Shown piece by piece: positions 1-6,007 of a DNA stretch of 6,278 nucleotides. The stretch spans positions 1 through 6,278 of the forward strand of contig VGSO01000179.1 of NCBI GenBank assembly GCA_016874945.1, written 5' to 3'. The notes beneath the pieces are model-generated. The model was given only the letters and a program-made list of their open reading frames with translations, had not been told where the DNA came from and ran no database searches. Numbering within the stretch: position 1 is the first letter of the stretch; each line of letters opens with the position of its first letter. This DNA is from Deltaproteobacteria bacterium (lineage in GTDB: Bacteria > Desulfobacterota > Desulfobaccia > Desulfobaccales > 0-14-0-80-60-11). The translations under genes were made by a program, and so were the position numbers.

Positions 1-80
1 ACTTATTAAAACCAAGAAGGCAACCCGTAGGCAGTAGCACCTTCCATTAGAAAGGAAGACCATCATTCATGATTAGTAAT

Positions 81-133
81 CCAATCTGGAGCTTGGATAA
101 AAATATTGCGTTCCCAAGATGGAGCTTGTGAAC
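81..133. repeat. Paired TGGAGCTTG motif, second copy a hairpin
   Basis: Two related units lie 33 bp apart: CCAATCTGGAGCTTGG (81-96) and CCAAGATGGAGCTTGT (114-129). The second sits inside an imperfect inverted repeat, GTTCCCAAG (110-118) against CTTGTGAAC (125-133), with 8 of 9 bases paired around a 6-base loop. Similar CCAAG...GGAGCTTGG palindromes are, to my recollection, scattered between genes in several bacterial genomes. No function is inferred. Confidence 0.55.
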
Positions 134-149
134 AAAGATTTTATAGTTT

Positions 150-189
150 CATCTATTTTATCGGCGTTTATCGGCGTTCATCTGCGGTT
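150..189. repeat. 10-bp tandem repeat, about four degenerate units
   Basis: Decamers follow head to tail: ATCGGCGTTT (160-169), ATCGGCGTTC (170-179) and ATCTGCGGTT (180-189), preceded by the more degenerate CATCTATTTT (150-159). The ATCTGCGTT-like unit is a familiar type of intergenic repeat in GC-rich anaerobes, as far as I recall. It does not encode anything. Confidence 0.6.
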
Positions 190-199
190 AAAAAATATT

Positions 200-224
200 G
201 GCGGGCGCGGAGGCCCGCCCCACC
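200..224 (-). repeat. REP-like GC palindrome upstream of korB
   Basis: A perfect 7-bp stem, GGCGGGC (200-206) and GCCCGCC (213-219), encloses a 6-base loop. Read on the minus strand it begins GGTGGGGCGGGC. This is a variant of the GTAGGGGCG head seen in the palindromes at 2734-2758 and 6199-6222. No T-run follows in either direction, so it is a poor candidate for an intrinsic terminator. Confidence 0.5.
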
Positions 225-234
225 AACAAAAAAA

Positions 235-299
235 ACAGAAAACAGAAAACAGAAAACAGAAAACAAAAGCTGAAAGCTGAAAGCTGACTGCTGAGAGCT
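235..299. repeat. 7-bp-period tandem array abutting korB
   Basis: The first half repeats ACAGAAA with cytosines at 236, 243, 250, 257 and 264. The second half repeats AGCTGAA and variants, with cytosines at 270, 277, 284, 291 and 298. The period is 7 bp throughout apart from one 6-bp step between the halves. The array ends 4 bp before the korB ATG, so it occupies the place of the leader and ribosome-binding site; only a weak GAGAG (293-297) resembles a Shine-Dalgarno sequence. Heptanucleotide short tandem repeats are well documented in cyanobacteria; here the likely origin is replication slippage. Confidence 0.8.
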
Positions 300-303
300 A
301 AAA

Positions 304-1140
304 ATGCCGGAAGTAACCCAACTCATTTACAAGTACCTGCGCCACGAGAAGAAGTTTCCCCATGTCTGGTGTCCGGGGTGCGGCAACGGCATCGTCCTGG
401 GGGCGCTGATCCGGGCCATCGACCGCACCGGGTTCACCAAGGACGACATCGTCATGGTCTCGGGCATCGGCTGTGCGGGCCGCATGAGCGTGTACGTGGA
501 CTTCAACACCCTGCACACCACCCACGGCCGGGCGCTGACCTTCGCCACCGGGGTGAAGCTGGCCAACCCCAGGCTCCAGGTTATCGTGGTCATGGGCGAC
601 GGCGACGCCACCGCCATCGGCGGCAACCACTTCATCCACGCGGCCCGGCGCAACCTCAACCTCACGGCCATCATCATCAACAACAACGTTTACGGCATGA
701 CCGGGGGGCAGCACTCTCCCACCACCCCCTATGCGGCCCGCACCACCACCTCTTTATACGGCCATATCGAGCACCCCTTCTCCATCGCGGAGCTGGCGGT
801 GACCGCGGGGGCCGCCTGGGTGGGGCGGGGCACGGTCTATCACGCCACCCTGCTGGATCAGCTCATGGAGGCCGCCATCCATAAGCGGGGCTTCTCCGTG
901 GTGGAGGTCATCAGCCACTGCCACACCCAGTTCGGCCTGAAAAACAAGATGGGCGGGCCGGTGGAGATGATGCAGGCCCAGAAAGAGATGGCTGTCAAGG
1001 TGGAGAAGGCCAGAACCATGACCGCGGAGGAACTGAAAGACAAAATCACCATCGGGGTGCTGACGGACCGGGACCTGCCCATCTATACCCAGGAATACCG
1101 GCGCCTCCGGGACGCGGCCAAAACAGTGTTCAAAGTTTAA
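304..1140 (+). CDS. korB: 2-oxoacid:ferredoxin oxidoreductase, beta subunit
   Basis: This is the thiamine-diphosphate-binding subunit of an enzyme that oxidatively decarboxylates a 2-oxoacid, probably 2-oxoglutarate, to the acyl-CoA with ferredoxin as electron acceptor, or runs in reverse. It is cytoplasmic. The protein has 278 residues, normal for the family. CPGCG (23-27) opens the domain. The cofactor motif GDGDATAIGGNH (98-109) is followed about 28 residues later by NNNVYGMTGGQ (126-136). Four cysteines, C23, C26, C57 (GIGC) and C206, match the usual [4Fe-4S] ligands. HTTHGRA (71-77) is typical of KorB-like proteins, but the substrate cannot be fixed from one subunit; a branched-chain 2-oxoacid is possible. 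The ATG at 304 has only a weak Shine-Dalgarno sequence because a 7-bp repeat array runs up to it. The last codons (VFKV) lie inside another 7-bp repeat, so the C-terminal tail is repeat-derived. The alpha subunit is not in the window. Confidence 0.93.
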   Translation: MPEVTQLIYKYLRHEKKFPHVWCPGCGNGIVLGALIRAIDRTGFTKDDIVMVSGIGCAGRMSVYVDFNTLHTTHGRALTFATGVKLANPRLQVIVVMGDGDATAIGGNHFIHAARRNLNLTAIIINNNVYGMTGGQHSPTTPYAARTTTSLYGHIEHPFSIAELAVTAGAAWVGRGTVYHATLLDQLMEAAIHKRGFSVVEVISHCHTQFGLKNKMGGPVEMMQAQKEMAVKVEKARTMTAEELKDKITIGVLTDRDLPIYTQEYRRLRDAAKTVFKV

Positions 1141-1207
1141 GGTTCAAAGTTCAAAGTTCAAGAACTTCGACCTCCAAACTTTGAACTTTGAACCTTGAAC
1201 CTTGAAC
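1128..1207. repeat. Inverted 7-bp repeat array between korB and korC
   Basis: The left arm repeats GTTCAAA-type heptamers and the right arm repeats TTTGAAC/CTTGAAC. Positions 1139-1158 and 1177-1196 are perfect 20-base reverse complements. Pairing continues outward to 1128 and 1207, interrupted by one G-U pair (1138/1197) and one mismatch (1134/1201). The unpaired loop is 18 bases (1159-1176). The left arm includes the last codons and TAA stop (1138-1140) of korB. A transcript would form a stem of about 31 bp. No T-run follows the right arm, so it is not a classic terminator; it could be an RNase III target or shield the korB 3' end. Confidence 0.85.
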
Positions 1208-1225
1208 TATTAACGAGAAGCAACC

Positions 1226-1798
1226 GTGGTACACCGTTATGAAATCCGCTTGGCCGGGTCCGGGGGACAGGGCTTGATCCTGGCGGGGATCATATTGGCC
1301 GAGGCCGCGGGAATTTATGACGGCAAGCACGTCTGTCAGACTCAGAGCTACGGCCCCGCGGCCCGGGGTGGGGCCTCCAAGGCCGAAGTGGTGATCAGCG
1401 ACCAAGAAATCGACTATCCCAAGGCCATCCGCCCCGACGTGCTCCTGGCCATGAACCAGAAGTCCCTGGACACCTATATTCACGACTTGAAACCGGGTGG
1501 CCGGCTCATCGTGGACAGCACCTTTATCCAGGAGATTCCGCTCCCCGGGGCCGTGGCGATTCCTTTTACCCGGATCGCCCGGCAGGAATTGGGCCAGGAA
1601 GTGGTGGCCAACATCGTGGCCCTGGGAGCCCTGGCGGCCCTGACGAAAGCGGTGTCGCGGAAAAGCCTGGAGGCCGCGGTTCTGGGCCGGGTTCCGCCCC
1701 ATACCCGGGAATTGAACCAGAAGGCCCTGCAAGCCGGCGCGGACGCAGCCCGCCGCGTTATGAGGCAGAAATCGACAAAACTTATAGCAGGGGAATAA
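1226..1798 (+). CDS. korC: 2-oxoacid:ferredoxin oxidoreductase, gamma subunit
   Basis: This is the small gamma subunit of the same complex as korB, 190 residues, typical for a stand-alone KorC/PorG-type chain. The family signature GSGGQG is at residues 11-16 and the conserved SYGPAARGG at 41-49. In pyruvate and 2-oxoglutarate:ferredoxin oxidoreductases this subunit packs against alpha and beta and helps form the CoA and 2-oxoacid site. The chosen start is GTG at 1226, preceded by GAGAAG (1215-1220) with 5-base spacing; no ATG fits better. The gene follows korB by 85 bp, almost all taken up by an inverted repeat, and ends 3 bp before the next gene. No korA or ferredoxin-type korD follows, so those subunits must lie upstream or elsewhere. 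The name korC rests on pairing with the KorB-like beta subunit; a gamma subunit of another 2-oxoacid oxidoreductase would look similar. Confidence 0.9.
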   Translation: MVHRYEIRLAGSGGQGLILAGIILAEAAGIYDGKHVCQTQSYGPAARGGASKAEVVISDQEIDYPKAIRPDVLLAMNQKSLDTYIHDLKPGGRLIVDSTFIQEIPLPGAVAIPFTRIARQELGQEVVANIVALGALAALTKAVSRKSLEAAVLGRVPPHTRELNQKALQAGADAARRVMRQKSTKLIAGE

Positions 1799-1801
1799 TT
1801 C

Positions 1802-2458
1802 ATGTCCATGACGCCCATTGGATACTATGAAGTGGTCCTTATAATGGTCATTATCGCCGTCACGTTATTCAGCTTTATCGCCGCGTCCTTACTGTTCCTT
1901 AGAAGAACTAGGCCCCAGGCGGTGGCGATGGAGGCCATTAAGGTCCATGAACTGATATCTTTAATAATCTCCATATGTTATTTCATCACCGTCTGCGTCA
2001 CCCTGATTCTCCTGATTATCCAAAATCGCAACATCGCCATGCAGACCAAGTTGTCCCTGGAATCGGTGGAGGCCAACGTTTACGGCACGGTAATGACCCA
2101 GGCCCTGGCCCAGGATGAAATTTTTATCAAATACCCGGACATGCGGCCCTATTTTTATCAGAGCAAGGATATCAGCCCGAATGATCCCCAGTGCGATAAG
2201 GTCATGGCCACGGCGGAATATCTTCTGGATTTTTATGATTCCCTGGAAAAACAGTTGAAAACTTATCCCCATCTGTGGATTCACGAAAAGAAAACGTGGG
2301 AAGCCAATACCATTGACATGTTTGCCTGGAGCCCGGTGCTTTGCCGTTACCTGGAGACGAGCCGGGATTGGTATAGTGAAAATTTGTATGCGTTAAAGTC
2401 CCACGGGGAAAAAAAGAGGCGGGAAGGATTTGGGAAGCAGAAGTTTTCCAAAGATTAA
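1802..2458 (+). CDS. Two-helix membrane protein of unknown function
   Basis: The function is not recognised. The 218-residue protein has two strongly hydrophobic helices, about residues 9-33 and 50-74, joined by a short loop with RRTR (34-37). A soluble domain of about 140 residues follows. It is rich in aromatic and charged residues, including FIKYPDMRPYFYQ (108-120), AEYLLDFYDSLEKQL (138-152) and WSPVLCRYLETSRDWYS (176-192). This pattern (a phrase about a residue-poor NP/YP-D-RPYFY followed by AE..LDF and a C-terminal WY) recalls uncharacterised bacterial membrane proteins I have seen, but I cannot give a family name. The tail is basic (KKRREGFGKQK). Whether the soluble domain faces the cytoplasm or periplasm is ambiguous. 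The ATG at 1802 is 7 bases after AGGGGAA (1789-1795) at the end of korC, implying translational coupling. The gene is visibly less GC-rich than korC. Its company with an exported pentapeptide-repeat protein suggests a shared envelope role, which is inference. Confidence 0.82.
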   Translation: MSMTPIGYYEVVLIMVIIAVTLFSFIAASLLFLRRTRPQAVAMEAIKVHELISLIISICYFITVCVTLILLIIQNRNIAMQTKLSLESVEANVYGTVMTQALAQDEIFIKYPDMRPYFYQSKDISPNDPQCDKVMATAEYLLDFYDSLEKQLKTYPHLWIHEKKTWEANTIDMFAWSPVLCRYLETSRDWYSENLYALKSHGEKKRREGFGKQKFSKD

Positions 2459-2504
2459 GGCTCTCCGGGGTTGCCGGACTCGGTGGGAAATGCCAGACCG
2501 GCTG

Positions 2505-2513
2505 AAGGGGAGG
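2505..2513 (+). promoter_or_regulatory. Shine-Dalgarno site for the 98-residue secreted protein
   Basis: The purine run AAGGGGAGG (2505-2513) lies just upstream of GTG at 2516. Counted from its AAGGGG part, the spacing is 5 bases. It favours this start over the in-frame TTG at 2471, whose upstream bases (CTCTCCGGGG) form a weaker site, and over GTG at 2528, which is too far away. Starting at 2516 also puts the signal peptide at the very N-terminus. Confidence 0.55.
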
Positions 2514-2515
2514 CC

Positions 2516-2812
2516 GTGGGTAAGCAGGTGCAACTAATAATATTGATAATGGTTTTGTTCCTGACTGCGGGTGCGGGCCGGTCTGCCCTGGCCCAAGGGT
2601 TGAGCCCCCAGGAGAGTTGGGTGATAGAGCGGGCGGCCGCGGGCCAGGTGGCGGACTTGTGGTTGATTCGGCCCGAAGCTTCGTATGGCGGTGCGCCGGG
2701 TGGCTCGCCCGCCCAACCAGGAATGCAATCTTCGGGCGTCCCCCCGGGACGCCCCTACGGCTCACACACCGCCTTTATTAAATATTACCTGTTTGACGGC
2801 AACCTGGTCTGA
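2516..2812 (+). CDS. Small secreted protein, likely truncated paralogue of downstream gene
   Basis: The 98-residue product has a signal peptide: K3, a hydrophobic core (about 6-20), then SALA-QG with cleavage likely after residue 26. The mature part starts with SPQESWVIERAAAGQVADL (30-48), which aligns with RPQEELILKKLARGEKANL (49-67) of the next protein, 7 identities in 19. Near the end FIKYYLFDG (87-95) resembles ILKYCIFQG (152-160) there. The roughly 85 residues between those blocks in the large protein are replaced here by about 38 residues of Gly/Pro/Ser-rich sequence. Eight of these (GVPPGRPY, 74-81) are encoded by a perfect REP-like palindrome. The frame then stops 12 bp before the next start. 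It is either a pseudogene remnant of a duplicated gene that happens to stay open, or a short functional protein. An upstream TTG at 2471 would give 113 residues but displace the signal peptide. Confidence 0.6.
   Translation: MGKQVQLIILIMVLFLTAGAGRSALAQGLSPQESWVIERAAAGQVADLWLIRPEASYGGAPGGSPAQPGMQSSGVPPGRPYGSHTAFIKYYLFDGNLV
2734..2758 (-). repeat. REP-like palindrome inside a reading frame
   Basis: GGGCGTCCC (2734-2742) and GGGACGCCC (2746-2754) pair perfectly around a 3-base loop, followed by CTAC (2755-2758). On the minus strand it reads GTAGGGGCGTCCC..., beginning with the GTAG head typical of REP elements. The same head, with a different stem, occurs at 6199-6222. It supplies codons 74-81 of the 98-residue secreted protein without breaking the frame. 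Confidence 0.7.
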
Positions 2813-2824
2813 GAAGGAAAGGTC

Positions 2825-4915
2825 ATGCAGATCCATTATTTTGCCACCCTCGTCAAAAAAAGTTTGGTGTTGGTCATAGTGGGACTGGGGCTGGCAGCCT
2901 CCGCACAGGCACAGACTCAGACCCAGGCCCAGGATTTCTCCGCTTATAAGGTGGGCGGTGAGCCGTTGCGGCCACAGGAGGAGCTGATCCTGAAGAAACT
3001 GGCCCGGGGTGAGAAGGCCAATTTGCTCAAGGAATTGGTGGAACCGCTCATAAGAGATAAGGAAAATATCACCGGCCTGACGGATTTGAAGAAAGAGAGC
3101 CTGGCGGCTCTCCTTAAGGAGCATGGAGACAAGTTGCGCCTTCGCGGCGAATTTCTGGAAAAACTGCTCACCGACGAGTTTCCCGGCTACCGGATGCACC
3201 GCCGCGGGGTGGACATCAGGAACGCCGTCGTCGAAGACATGCTTGATTTGGCCTCCGCCAAAGTGGCGCATAAAGTTATTTTAAAATACTGCATATTTCA
3301 GGGGGATGTTAATTTACAAGACAGTCATTTTCGGGAAAGCCTGCAAATCTTGAATTCCCACTTTAGTAAGGAAGCCTATGGCATCCGGATGACGGTGGAC
3401 AAATTTGCTTACTTCAATAATACCGCCTTTCAAGACCTGGTGAATTTCGGCCATGCCGTTATGCGGAAAGAATTCAGTCTCTTGGGGGTGCGGGCGGAAA
3501 ATGAAAAGAAGGATAAAGTCTTTGCCGGCATGGAGGTGGGGGATACTCTGCTGGCCGACAGCGACACCAGGTTCGGAGGCCAGGTAAATTTCCGGGGACT
3601 TAAGGTGGGACAGAGCGCCTATTTTACCGGGACTCAATTTCTCAGCAAGACTCAATACGTCACCTTTGCCGAATGCAAGATAGGGAATTCCCTCTATTTT
3701 AACAAGGCGGTGTTTCATGGCCCGGTGGATTTTCAGGATATGGAAATCGGCAAAGACCTGGATGCATACGCATCGACTTTTCATTTTAACGACGCCCAAC
3801 AAAAGGAGAAGGGCGCCGCTCATTTAGAAGCTCCGGAAATTAAGGTGGGCGGCCAGGCGAATTTCGATGGGGCGATTTTCCAGGGAACGGTAAAATTTGC
3901 CAATGCCAATGTGCGCAAGGACTTTACCGCGGAAGGGGCGCAGTTTAACGGGGAACAGGTCATATTTGACGGTTGTACGCTGGGCAAGGCCGACTTTGAC
4001 CAGGCGGTTTTCCGAGGTCAGGTTGACTTCGTCAGATCCCGTATTTCCGATCTTTTCCTGGGGAACCGAAAAGGCAGGGGGCAAGAGCCTTCGACCATTC
4101 CCAGCGTGAATCTGCAAAATGCCACGGTGGAAAACGATCTAACCATTGCCAACGCCCGGTTGAACGAATTGAAGGCCCCCAATCTCGCGGCCAAGGGGCG
4201 GATGAAAATCAGTGGGGTGACCATTGTCCAAGAGGCCGATCTCAGAGACACCAATATCCAGAACCTGGCCCTGGAGCAGGTGCAGTGGCCCCAGGCCAGG
4301 ATCTTCCTGGATGACCTGGCCTTCCGCAGCCTCAGCCCCGATTCGTTTAAAGAATATCTCCATTTTATTAATAGCAGCAAAATCAATGCAAAAAATTACC
4401 AGCAGACGGAGGACTACTTCAAGCGCCTCGGGCGGGAGGACCTGGCGGACGAGGTCCACATTCAAATGCACCGCCATAAATTGGAGCAGTATTCCTGGTA
4501 TGACCCGCGCCCCTGGCTTTATTGGATTTTCTGGGATATCCCCACGGGCTACGGACGCAAAAAACTTCGCCTGCTCTGGGTGGCCTTGTTTTTTATCAGC
4601 ATGGGAGCCGTCGCCTTTGATCCCAAGTATCTTGACCTGGAAAGCGAGCAGTCCTTAAAGAAGATAAGAAATCCTTATATCTTGCGGCTGCTCCTGAGCC
4701 TTGATTTCTTCCTTCCCAAGCTGCCGCAAAAGGTGGCGGTGTTTATCAAGTATCCCGGTTTGGATTTGGGAGTGGCCAAGGAATGGCGTCATCCGGAACC
4801 CATGCCGCACCGATTGTGGCTCTACTGGCAGATTCATCGCATATTCGGCACGATCATCGTCGTCGCCGCTTTCCCGGCGTTAATCAAGTTAATCCAAAGC
4901 CTGATTGAGGGTTAG
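2825..4915 (+). CDS. Exported pentapeptide-repeat-like protein with C-terminal membrane domain
   Basis: The function is unknown. The 696-residue protein begins with a signal peptide (KK at 11-12, hydrophobic 13-25, cleavage probably after AQA near residue 29). Residues 45-125 form a charged helical region (RPQEELILKKLARGEKANL, LRGEFLEKLLTDEFPGYRM). From about 130 to 490 there are degenerate repeats of F-x-G/N-x-V/A-x-F type with a longer rhythm near 20 residues, such as VDFQDMEIGKDL (301-312), ANFDGAIFQGTVKF (345-358) and ADFDQAVFRGQVDF (389-402). This suits a right-handed quadrilateral beta-helix. Next come a linker with YFKRLGREDLADEVHIQMHR (531-550), an aromatic/GYG segment (564-577), a membrane helix (581-598), the hydrophobic LLLSLDFFLP (622-631), and a last helix (673-693). 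The SLDxFLP and DLG (647-649) pattern resembles C-terminal membrane domains of other pentapeptide-repeat proteins. The beta-helix is predicted periplasmic. AAGGAAAGG (2814-2822) precedes the ATG. Composition is less GC-rich than trpD. Confidence 0.85.
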   Translation: MQIHYFATLVKKSLVLVIVGLGLAASAQAQTQTQAQDFSAYKVGGEPLRPQEELILKKLARGEKANLLKELVEPLIRDKENITGLTDLKKESLAALLKEHGDKLRLRGEFLEKLLTDEFPGYRMHRRGVDIRNAVVEDMLDLASAKVAHKVILKYCIFQGDVNLQDSHFRESLQILNSHFSKEAYGIRMTVDKFAYFNNTAFQDLVNFGHAVMRKEFSLLGVRAENEKKDKVFAGMEVGDTLLADSDTRFGGQVNFRGLKVGQSAYFTGTQFLSKTQYVTFAECKIGNSLYFNKAVFHGPVDFQDMEIGKDLDAYASTFHFNDAQQKEKGAAHLEAPEIKVGGQANFDGAIFQGTVKFANANVRKDFTAEGAQFNGEQVIFDGCTLGKADFDQAVFRGQVDFVRSRISDLFLGNRKGRGQEPSTIPSVNLQNATVENDLTIANARLNELKAPNLAAKGRMKISGVTIVQEADLRDTNIQNLALEQVQWPQARIFLDDLAFRSLSPDSFKEYLHFINSSKINAKNYQQTEDYFKRLGREDLADEVHIQMHRHKLEQYSWYDPRPWLYWIFWDIPTGYGRKKLRLLWVALFFISMGAVAFDPKYLDLESEQSLKKIRNPYILRLLLSLDFFLPKLPQKVAVFIKYPGLDLGVAKEWRHPEPMPHRLWLYWQIHRIFGTIIVVAAFPALIKLIQSLIEG

Positions 4916-4918
4916 GAT

Positions 4919-5977
4919 ATGCTCAAAGAAGCCATCTATAAAGTCGTCACCCGGCAGGATTTGACCGAAGGGGAAATGGTCCGGGCCATGGAGATCATCA
5001 TGACCGGGGAGGCCACCGAGGCCCAGATCGGGGCGTTTATTACGGCCCTGCGCATGAAAGGGGAGACGGTGGCGGAGATCACCGCGGCGGCCAAGGTGAT
5101 GCGGGCCAAGGCCACCCGCATTCCCATCGGCGACGGCCTCATTGACCTGGACCGGGACGAAATCAATGTGGATTGGGAAACCATCGTGGACACCTGCGGC
5201 ACCGGCGGGGACGCCACCGCCACCTTCAACGTGTCCACCACCACCGCCTTCGTGGTGGCCGGGGCGGGGCTCAAAGTGGCCAAGCACGGCAACCGGGCGG
5301 TGTCCAGCCGCTGCGGCTCGGCGGACGTCATCGAGGCCCTGGGGATCAATCTTACCCTCACCCCGGACCAGGTGGCCTGGTGCATCCTGGAGGCGGGCAT
5401 CGGCTTTCTCTTCGCGCCCCAGCTCCACGGGGCCATGCGCTACGCCATCGGCCCCCGGCGGGAGATCGGCATCCGCACCATCTTCAACATCCTGGGGCCG
5501 CTGACCAACCCCGCGGGGGCCAACGTCCAGGTGCTGGGGGTTTATGACGCCGGCCTCACGGAGCCCCTGGCCCACGTGCTCCACAACCTGGGCGCCCGCA
5601 GCGCCTTCGTGGTCTTCGGGGAAGGCTCCTTTGACGAAATCAGCATCACCGGCCCCACCCGGGTGAGCCAGCTCAAAGACGGGCAGGTGCGCACCTATAA
5701 CATCGCGCCGGAGGATTTCGGGCTAACCCGGGCGACGCTGGCGGATATCAAAGGCGGGGACGTCTTCGAAAACGCCCGCATCGTGCGCCGGGTGCTGGAA
5801 GGGCGGGGGGGGCCCAAAGAAGACATGGTTTGTTTGAACGCCGCGGCCGCCTTCATTGCCGCGGGACTGGCCGCCGACTTTGCCCGCGGCATTATCCTGG
5901 CCCGGGAAACCATCCGGTCAGGGAAGGCCCTTAAAAAGCTGGAAGACTTGACTGCCAAGAGCAAGAGCTTCGAATAA
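4919..5977 (+). CDS. trpD: Anthranilate phosphoribosyltransferase
   Basis: TrpD transfers phosphoribose from PRPP to anthranilate, giving N-(5-phosphoribosyl)anthranilate, the second step of tryptophan synthesis from chorismate; it is cytoplasmic. The 352 residues include an N-terminal helical domain (1-67) and the catalytic domain. GTGGD (94-98) binds PRPP, KHGNRAVSSRCGSAD (122-136) follows, RREIGIRTIFNILGPLTNP (180-198) carries the anthranilate-contacting region, and FDEIS (238-242) holds the acidic Asp-Glu metal pair. A short insertion (about 70-88, DLDRDEINVDWETIV) precedes GTGGD and is, as I recall, common in deltaproteobacterial TrpD. All motifs are intact, so this is true TrpD rather than the TrpD2/YbiB relatives. 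It is a stand-alone enzyme, not fused to TrpG. The ATG is 3 bp after the preceding stop and its GAGG (4907-4910) lies within that gene, so translation is probably coupled. No other trp gene, T-box or leader peptide is visible. Confidence 0.95.
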   Translation: MLKEAIYKVVTRQDLTEGEMVRAMEIIMTGEATEAQIGAFITALRMKGETVAEITAAAKVMRAKATRIPIGDGLIDLDRDEINVDWETIVDTCGTGGDATATFNVSTTTAFVVAGAGLKVAKHGNRAVSSRCGSADVIEALGINLTLTPDQVAWCILEAGIGFLFAPQLHGAMRYAIGPRREIGIRTIFNILGPLTNPAGANVQVLGVYDAGLTEPLAHVLHNLGARSAFVVFGEGSFDEISITGPTRVSQLKDGQVRTYNIAPEDFGLTRATLADIKGGDVFENARIVRRVLEGRGGPKEDMVCLNAAAAFIAAGLAADFARGIILARETIRSGKALKKLEDLTAKSKSFE

Positions 5978-6007
5978 GTCGCTGGAAGGCATAAGGGGAA
6001 AGGATTC

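Larger units (their letters stand above)
1..303. other. Gene-free leader region rich in short repeats
   Basis: No credible coding region is visible. Stop codons appear early in all three forward frames (7-9, 35-37 and 48-50), so at most the last dozen codons of an upstream gene could be present, and none is recognisable. The region holds two copies of a TGGAGCTTG-containing motif, a 10-bp tandem repeat, a GC-rich palindrome and a 7-bp tandem array, each listed separately. Base composition is AT-rich compared with the kor genes. I see no promoter with well-spaced -35 and -10 boxes. Any promoter for korB is either hidden among the repeats or upstream of the window. Confidence 0.75.

Noticed and set aside
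126..147. Sigma-70 promoter from TTGTGA and TATAGT
   Set aside because: The spacing is only 10 bp, far from the usual 16-18.
235..299. CRISPR array
   Set aside because: Units are 7 bp with no spacers; this is a simple tandem repeat.
369..884. 171-codon frame overlapping korB on the same strand, and long minus-strand frames at 298-714
   Set aside because: Arg/His/Gly-rich nonsense in alternative frames of korB, whose cofactor motifs are all intact.
1151..1732. 193-codon minus-strand frame opposite korC
   Set aside because: It shadows korC and its start lies opposite korC coding sequence; no family motif is visible.
2471..2515. TTG at 2471 as start of the small secreted protein
   Set aside because: It would place 15 hydrophilic residues before the signal peptide, while a strong purine-rich site precedes GTG at 2516.
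2202..2765. 187-codon minus-strand frame across the small secreted gene
   Set aside because: Pro/Ser/Arg-rich, crosses two genes on the other strand and has no ribosome-binding site or recognisable domain.
4889..5584. 231-codon open frame on the minus strand opposite trpD
   Set aside because: Its translation is Gly/His/Asp-rich and resembles no protein; it is a by-product of GC-rich codon use in the well-supported trpD.
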